DNA of 64,000 nucleotides from JAKFWF01 sp963750535 (GTDB lineage: Bacteria > Pseudomonadota > Alphaproteobacteria > Rhizobiales > Hyphomicrobiaceae): contig CAVVRF010000047.1 of assembly GCA_963750535.1 (NCBI GenBank), forward strand, positions 65,214-129,213, read 5' to 3'. The translations under genes were made by a program, and so were the position numbers. Position 1 is the first letter of the stretch. Every line of letters begins with the position of its first letter. The notes below the pieces were generated by a model. That model did no database searches and was not told the origin of the DNA. It saw nothing but the letters and a program-made list of their open reading frames with translations. Shown piece after piece: positions 58,393 through 64,000 of the stretch.

Positions 58393-59306
58393 CGCGTCTC
58401 CACGATTTGCTGAAGGGAGACGAAACGCGCGGTCACCGCCAGGATCAAAAGGATGATCGCCAGCAGGATGAACGATGCCGCGGCCGCCAGCGGCCATACC
58501 AGCCGCTCGTTCACGAAGTTGTCGATCAGCAGCGCGACCGTCAGATTGTGCAGGCCGCCCAGCAGCGCCGGCGTGATGTAGAAACCGAGCGCCAGCAGGA
58601 ATACGAAGATGGCGCCGGCGGCCACGCCGCGGGCGGTCAGCGGCAAATAGATCCGCCAGAAGGTCTGGGCACCGGTCGCGCCCAGGCCGTCGCTTGCCAG
58701 CAGCAGCCGGGGATCGACCTTGAGCATCGCGGCATAGATCGGCAGCACGGCGTACGGCAGCAGCACATGCACCATGCCGAGGTGCACCGCGAAATCGTTG
58801 AACAGCAGCTTCAAAGGCTTGTCGACGAGGCCGCTCGACACCAGCAGCGTGTTGACCGGCCCATTGCGCTCGAGCAGCAGCATCCAGCTGAAGGTCCGGA
58901 CGAGGACGCTGATCCAGAACGGCACCAGGACGCAGTAGAGGGCGATCGTCAGCCAGGCACCCTGGATGCGGGATAGCAGAAATGCCGTCGGATAGGCGAG
59001 CAGGACGGCGATCAGCGTCACCGTCACCGCCAGCTTCAGCGTGTTGAGGAACACCGCGACGAACACTTCGCTGCGCAACAACTCCTCGTAGGCGGCGAAG
59101 CGCCCGCCCTTGGCATCGAAGCTCAAGGCGAGCAGTTGCGTCAGCGGCGCGATGAACCAGCCGGTCAGGAAGACGAGCACCGGCAGCAGCAGCAGCCATG
59201 TGGCGAGCGACCGGCGGAATTCGACGCTGGTCCCGAAGGCAGCGTCAGCGACGAGCGACGTCCTCGTCTCTCCTTGTCTGGGCATCCGTGGTCCGGTCAC
59301 AGCCAT
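58389..59306 (-). CDS. Polyamine/betaine-type ABC transporter permease (PotB-like)
   Basis: 305 residues with six helices and EAA loop ASDGLGATGAQTFWRIYLPLTARG. An ATG at 59285 is an alternative start that would shorten the cytoplasmic N-terminus. It lies 21 bp after the acyl-CoA dehydrogenase stop, so transport and catabolism are in one operon. Confidence 0.93.
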   Translation of the reverse strand: MAVTGPRMPRQGETRTSLVADAAFGTSVEFRRSLATWLLLLPVLVFLTGWFIAPLTQLLALSFDAKGGRFAAYEELLRSEVFVAVFLNTLKLAVTVTLIAVLLAYPTAFLLSRIQGAWLTIALYCVLVPFWISVLVRTFSWMLLLERNGPVNTLLVSSGLVDKPLKLLFNDFAVHLGMVHVLLPYAVLPIYAAMLKVDPRLLLASDGLGATGAQTFWRIYLPLTARGVAAGAIFVFLLALGFYITPALLGGLHNLTVALLIDNFVNERLVWPLAAAASFILLAIILLILAVTARFVSLQQIVETR

Positions 59307-59327
59307 TGCAACACCCCCGCCGCGTGC

Positions 59328-60503
59328 CTACCAGCCGGTGTAGACTTCGAAGGCCGCGCTTGCGGATCTGGCCGCCGATGACGACGCGCTGGATCTCGGA
59401 GGTGCCTTCCCAGATGCGGTCGACGCGCATGTCGCGATAGAGCCGCTCGACCGGGTTCTCGCGCATGTAGCCGCGCCCGCCCAGGATCTGCAGCGCCTTG
59501 TCGATCACCCGGCCCGGCCATCTCCGAGCAGAAGAGCTTCAGCGGCGCTCGGCCCGCGCGTGGACGAGCTTGCGGTCGAGGCCCTGGTCGATCTCGGCCG
59601 CCGACGCGGTAGAGCATGGACTTGGCCGCCATAGATCTCGACGGCCATGTCGGCCAGCATGAACTCGACGGCCTGGAAGTCGCGGATCGGCCTTGCCGAA
59701 CTGGACCCGCTTCGGCGGCGTAGTCGTTGGCGATCTCCGCGGCGCGGGTCGCGGCTCCCAGCGCAGTGCGAGGCGATCTGCAGCCGCGTCTCGACGAACC
59801 AGTCCTTGGTCAGCTCGAAGCCCTGGCCGATCCTGCCCAGCATCTTGTCCTCGCGCACGCCCAGGCCGTCGAACACCAGCTCGGCGTGATCGAAGGCATA
59901 GTTGTGCATGAACCTGGGCGAGCGGATATGGCTGAGGCCATCGGCCGGCAGGTCGACCAGGAACAGCGTCGGCTTGTCGGGATCGCCGTCGACGTGCGCG
60001 TGCACGATGATGAAATCGGAAGCGTTATATGAGGTCACGAACCACTTCTCGCCGGAAAGCCGCCACACCCCGTTCTCCAGCACCGCCGTGGTCTCGACCG
60101 CCCGATTGTCGGAACCGGAGCCGGGCTCGGTGATGGCGAACGCGCCGCGGCGCCGGCCTTGATTGCATGGAACGAGGTAGTCCTTCTTCTGGGTCTCGGT
60201 GCCGAACTTGAGCGACACCGGCGGCCGCCAGACCCCGGTCCAAAGCCCGTTGGTCGCGCGGCCGAGCTGCTCCTCGATCACCGTCTGCTCGAGCATGGTC
60301 AGGCCGAGCCCGCCATTGGCCTTGCTGTGGTTGATGCCCGCCAGTCCCCAGTCCCGAACCGCCTGGCGCAGTGCCTCGCGGCGTTCCTGCGGCAGCTCGC
60401 CATGCTCCTCGACGACCATCTCCAGCGGCAGCAGAACCTTGTCGCAGAATTCCCGGCCGAGGGCGGCCAGCTCCTTTTCCCGCTTGCCGAGCTCGATCTG
60501 CAT
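59328..60503 (-). CDS. Acyl-CoA dehydrogenase, heavily frameshifted (at least six indels)
   Basis: About 390 residues if repaired. The first 240 are in one frame (FAITEPGSGSDNRAVETTA, SGEKWFVTSYNASDFIIVHA), then frames change repeatedly between about 59360 and 59760; all pieces of the C-terminal domain are present: AAEIANDYA, RDFQAVEFMLADMAVEI, KSMLYRV, LKLFCSEMAG, IDKALQILGGRGYMRENPVERLYRDMRVDRIWEGTSEIQR, and EVYTGW before the TAG at 59328 (shown with breaks). Another compensated pair lies near 60165. Net frame is conserved. Pieces in correct order argue for read errors over decay. Oxidises an acyl-CoA using FAD and electron-transfer flavoprotein. Overlaps the synthetase stop by one base. 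Confidence 0.78.
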
Positions 60504-62621
60504 CACACCTGTTCCTTGTTTGAGATTACCAGCGCATCGACCGCGATCGCTCCGTCCGGGCTCACGATGATTGGATTGACATCGACCTCGGCAATCACGT
60601 CGGCGAGGGCGGCGACCAAACCGGAGAAGCTCGAAATCGCGCGGGCCAGGCTGCCGATGTCGCAGGACGGCATGCCACGCACGCCGCGGAGCAGCCTCGC
60701 GAGTTTCAACTCCGCGAGCATGTCGTGTGCCGTCCCTGCATTAAACGGGGCGAGCGCCGCCACCTTGTCGTCGATGAGCTCGATCAGGGTGCCGCCGGCC
60801 GACACCACGACGACTGGTCCGAACGCCTTGTCGATCAAGGCGCCGAGCCCGACCTCGACGCCGGGCGGCGCCATTGCCGCGACCAGCGCCTCCTTGCCCA
60901 GGCGCCGTTCCAGGTCGGCATAGGCGGCTGACACGGCCGACGCCGATTTCAGTCCCAGATGGACGCCGCGAGCGTCCGATTTGTGCAGCACTCCGGCGGC
61001 GGTCTTGAGCACGACCGGAAAGCCGATGGCTTCCGCTGCCGCAACGGCCTCATCGGCGGTTGCGACAAGTGTTGCCCGCACCGTCTGCACGCCGAAGTCG
61101 TGCAACATGGCGAGGCCTTCGAGCTCGCTCAACGAGGCGGCCGATCGAAGGCGCGCTCGCCACCGATCGACGGTGGCATCGGATGGCGGCGAGATCTTGC
61201 CGCGCGGCGTGCGCCGCCGGTCCCGCCATTGGAAGCCGCGCTTGATCGCCAGTAGCGTCTCGCGAGTGCCCTCGAGGATCGGGATGCCTTCGGCCGCGAG
61301 CTCGGCCGCGAGCCCATGATTGAACGTCTTCGAATAGTTGGTCGCAATCATCACCGGCTTGCCGGCCGAGGCCGCGACGCGCCGTGGTCGCTTCGACGAG
61401 TCCGGCCGAGTACCAGTAGCCTTCGCGCACGTCGGTGAAGAATACGCCGGCCGCCACGCCGGGGTCGGCGACGAGAGCTCCGAAAGCAGCCGCGTAGCGG
61501 TCGACGAAGTCGCGTGCCGTGCCCCAGGCATCGAGCGGATTGTCGGCGGCGAGCCCGGTATCGAGGTGGGGAGAGATGGCAGACCTGGTCGTCGCGGTGA
61601 TGTCGGCGAATTCGACCCCGATCCGGTCGGCGATGTCGACCACCATTTCGCGCTCGCCGCCGAAATCGTGGATGCTGGCGAGCCGGCCGGGGCCCGGGCG
61701 ATGGCGCTGATCGAAAAACTGCAGCGTCGTCGCCAGCTCGTCGAGGTCGTCGACGGCGATGGCATCGTACCGCCGGCACATCGCGCCGAATGCGATATCA
61801 TTGCCGGCCATCGCCCCGGTGTGGCTGAAGGCCATGGCAGCGCTTCGGGCCGTCCGGCCGACCTTCAGGATCACGACGGGGACATCGCGCATACTGGCCG
61901 CTTCGAGTGCCGCAATGAAACGCCGCGGCTCGCGCACCTGCTCCAGGAACAGCCCGATCACACGCGTCTCGGGCCGCGTCAGGGCCCATTCGACATAGTC
62001 GGCGGCGGTCGTGGTCAGCTCCATGCCGCTCGACATGCAAAGCGAGAAGCCGAGGCGCCGGTCGTTGTGCGCCAGCGCCGAGAAAGCCGATCCCGACTGT
62101 GCGATGAACGCAATTCCCCCGGCGCGCAATCCCGGCGGCGATGGAAAGCTCGCCACGCGCAGGCCGATCGAGCGATTGTAGAAACCCATCGAGTTGCCGC
62201 CGCACAGGGCGAGATCGGCGGCCACGGCGCCGCGCCGCAAGCGCTCGGCGAGCGGCGGGGTGGCGTCGTCGCCGATCTGGCAGGAGCCGAATATGGTCGC
62301 GGCCTTCGCCCCATGTGCGATCGCCTGGGCGAGCCCCGCCTCCAATTCCGTGGCGGGCAGCGACAGGACCACATGCTCCGCGCGTTCCGGCAGATCGGCG
62401 AGGGTGGGGTAGCAGGCGAGCCCTTCGATCTCGCGGTACCGTGGGTTCACCGGGAAGATCTTGCCGGCGTAGCCATCGATGCGCGACATCTGGACCAGCG
62501 CCAGCCCATTCGAATCCGGCCGCGCCGAGGCTCCGACGAGCGCAATGCTGCGCGGGCTCAGCAAGGCATCGAGCCGGTGCGCAAGCGCAACTGGTTCTCG
62601 AGTGGTCGCAGACAATTCCAT
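60503..62621 (-). CDS. ADP-forming acyl-CoA synthetase (acetyl-CoA synthetase/Pat-like), frameshifted
   Basis: 705 residues after removing one extra base near 61381. N-terminal CoA-binding domain (SIALVGASARPDSNG, GKIFPVNPRY), middle ligase domain with the phosphorylated His in AFSHTGAMAGND, and C-terminal ATP-grasp domain (GFPVVLKTAAGVLHKSDARGV, LIDKAFGPVVVVSAGGTLIELI, IAEVDVNPIIV). It activates a carboxylic acid to its CoA ester for the dehydrogenase encoded next. First gene of the long leftward operon; three TTGGACA repeats lie upstream. Confidence 0.88.
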
Positions 62622-62705
62622 CCGCCCTCAACTCTCCTCCCGCATGCTGGGCCGCCGTGCTCCCGCGTCGACCACGCGGCACCAGGATTGCGACGGCAGT
62701 GGGGG

Positions 62706-62748
62706 TTGGACAGCTTCGTATTGGACATGCGAATATCCAATTTGGACA
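62706..62748. promoter_or_regulatory. Three TTGGACA direct repeats upstream of the acyl-CoA synthetase operon
   Basis: TTGGACA occurs at 62706, 62721 and 62742; the middle one also forms an inverted repeat, ATTGGA (62720-62725) with TCCAAT (62736-62741). This is the 173-bp gap between the operon start and the GlxA-type regulator gene. AraC-family regulators commonly bind such direct repeats, so this is a plausible activator site. Confidence 0.5.
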
Positions 62749-62794
62749 TCACCACCCAGGTCGAGATCGCGCGCCGATCATCGCAGTCGTGAGG

Positions 62795-63829
62795 TCAGAG
62801 CAGCTTCTGCGGATCGTGCATCGTCTGGTCCGGATGCAGATCGAAGATCGGCATCAATCGCAGTCCGGTGGTACCCTCGCTGCGCGGGCCCTGGCGCTCC
62901 CGGCTCGGTGGATGGCCGAACACCTTCCGGTAGCGGCGGGCGAATCCCGGGTAGGCGCTGAAGCCGCACGCCTCGGCAATCTCCGCGAGGCCGAGCGTGC
63001 TCGACCGCAGCAGTTTTCGTGCCCGCGAGATCCGGATCAGCACGTAGACATCGGCCGCGGTGGCAGCGAAGACATGCTGGAACTGCCGGTCGAGCTGGCG
63101 TCGGGACAGGCCGAGCCGCGCGGCGATGCTGGTGACAGCGAGCGGTGTTTCGATCTGCCGCTCCATCATCCGGCAGGCATCGTGCACAGACTGCGGAACC
63201 TGGCTGCCCGACAATGCCATCAGGCCGCTCTGCAACTCGTTGCTGTCCCGGACCCAAGGCGCTTGCAGCAGGTTGGCCACCTTGAGCGCGAAATGGCCAC
63301 CGAACTTCTGCGTCACGATGTGAGCCATGAGGTCGAGGCCGGTCAGCCCGCCGGCGCAAGTCGCCCGCTTGTCGGAGATCGTGAATACGTTCTGCACGAA
63401 GCGGACCTTGGGGAACATCTTGGCGTAGACTGGCAGGTTGGCATAGTGCGCCGCCGCCGTGTGGCCATCGAGCGCGCCGGACTTGGCGAGATGATAGACG
63501 CCAGCTTCCATGCACCCCAGCATCCGGCCGTGGCGCGACAGCCGGCGCAGATGCTTCTGCGTCTGTTTGCTCTCGTACTTGTGCGGCTTGAAGCTGCCGC
63601 AAACCAGCAACAGATCGAACTCGTCGAGGTCCGCAAGCTGGAGATCGGCCGACAACGAAAGGCCGCAGCTCGATGCCACTTTCGGGCCTGAATCACTGAC
63701 CACCAGCCACTTGAAATGCGGCGTCTCCAGCAGCGAGTTGGCCACCCGCAGGGTGTCGATGGCGGACGCTACGTTGACCAGGGAGAACTCGGGCGTCAGC
63801 AGGAATGCGACTGTGTACATCGTAGGCAC
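62795..63829 (-). CDS. GlxA/CdhR-type AraC-family transcriptional regulator
   Basis: 344 residues from a GTG start; an ATG three codons later is equally possible. The N-terminal DJ-1/PfpI-like domain (FLLTPEFSLVNVASAIDTL, LLLVCGSFKPHKYESK, GCMEAGVYHLAKSG) senses a ligand. The C-terminal AraC domain has two helix-turn-helix motifs (VTSIAARLGLSRRQLDRQF; LAEIAEACGFSAYPGFARRY). GlxA/GbdR/CdhR relatives activate genes for glycine betaine, carnitine, arginine and similar compounds. The operon next door fits such a role. Confidence 0.93.
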   Translation of the reverse strand: MPTMYTVAFLLTPEFSLVNVASAIDTLRVANSLLETPHFKWLVVSDSGPKVASSCGLSLSADLQLADLDEFDLLLVCGSFKPHKYESKQTQKHLRRLSRHGRMLGCMEAGVYHLAKSGALDGHTAAAHYANLPVYAKMFPKVRFVQNVFTISDKRATCAGGLTGLDLMAHIVTQKFGGHFALKVANLLQAPWVRDSNELQSGLMALSGSQVPQSVHDACRMMERQIETPLAVTSIAARLGLSRRQLDRQFQHVFAATAADVYVLIRISRARKLLRSSTLGLAEIAEACGFSAYPGFARRYRKVFGHPPSRERQGPRSEGTTGLRLMPIFDLHPDQTMHDPQKLL

Positions 63830-63832
63830 CTG

Positions 63833-63990
63833 GCTAGTGCGGCGATTTCGGAGTCCGCTTCATACTTGCGGCATACTCCAGTGCGGACTTCGAAATCATA
63901 AGCCACACTAGAAGCTTGGATTTGCTAGTGTCCTTATCGATCGCGAAGTTCGTCCGATAGCCATGCGAATGAAGCGAACTTCGCGATCGG
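63833..63990. repeat. Two adjacent intergenic inverted repeats (REP/MITE-like)
   Basis: First palindrome (about 63834-63909): CTAGTGCGGC...GATTTCGGAGTCCGC pairs with GCGGACTTCGAAATC...GCCACACTAG around a 24-base centre. Second (63938-63989): CGATCGCGAAGTTCG pairs perfectly with CGAACTTCGCGATCG across 22 bases, with outer TGTCC/GGACA flanks. The first begins right at the regulator's start codon. Such elements are often repeated genome-wide, but no second copy is visible in this window. Confidence 0.6.
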
Positions 63991-64000
63991 GACACCCTGA

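Overview
The window is GC-rich (roughly two-thirds G+C) chromosomal DNA from an alphaproteobacterium, most likely of the Hyphomicrobiales (Bradyrhizobium/Rhodopseudomonas/Rhodoplanes type). This is inferred from gene content: tandem ABC_sub_bind proteins next to a multi-GAF kinase, the SHP/DHC cytochrome operon, a PIMT-erythromycin esterase fusion, DUF1326/DUF2182, and GlxA-type regulation of amine catabolism. I see no rRNA, tRNA, CRISPR array, transposase or prophage.

Layout. (a) 1-9.3 kb, plus strand: four tandem periplasmic binding proteins, translationally coupled to a CACHE/HAMP/4xGAF histidine kinase, a single-domain response regulator and a response regulator with a class III nucleotide cyclase. 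(b) 9.3-25.2 kb, the most interesting part: two divergent operons that look like one system for moving electrons across the cell envelope. Leftward are a membrane-anchored ferredoxin/flavoprotein, a Sel1-ankyrin protein and cytochrome c maturation genes ccmF-ccmG-ccmH-ccmI. Rightward are a cytochrome b-like membrane protein, an 18-heme c-type cytochrome, a 43-heme c-type cytochrome built from nineteen 141-bp tandem repeats, and an outer-membrane beta-barrel protein whose gene starts one base after the cytochrome stop codon. (c) 25-34 kb: DUF2182/DUF1326 pair, ilvD, DUF190 and fluoride channel, a membrane serine protease, an MFS transporter, and a cytochrome b561-DHC fusion with SHP and DHC. 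(d) 34-44 kb: a stress-flavoured set with a shortened PPDK-like protein, a PhoU-like partner, PIMT-esterase, GroEL, Hsp20 and a PolX-like helix-hairpin-helix protein. (e) 44-50.6 kb: a sugar-type catabolic operon under an IclR regulator, divergent from a carbohydrate ABC transporter without its own ATPase. (f) 50.9-64 kb: a GlxA/AraC regulator and a long leftward operon with an ADP-forming acyl-CoA synthetase, acyl-CoA dehydrogenase, polyamine/betaine-type ABC transporter, a dimethylglycine dehydrogenase-like enzyme and an FMN/4Fe-4S/FAD oxidoreductase, suggesting catabolism of an N-methylated compound.

Working model for region (b), by inference: the ferredoxin/flavoprotein and the cytochrome b-like protein feed electrons from the cytoplasm or membrane to the periplasmic 18-heme cytochrome, then to the 43-heme repeat protein, which could span the periplasm or pass through or dock with the beta-barrel. 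The linked ccmFGHI genes would supply heme-attachment capacity for 61 hemes from two genes.

Sequence quality matters here. At least twenty single-base indels break otherwise intact genes, and almost all are insertions. They look like insertion-biased read errors, not genuine decay, so broken genes are annotated as whole genes with the frameshift positions given.
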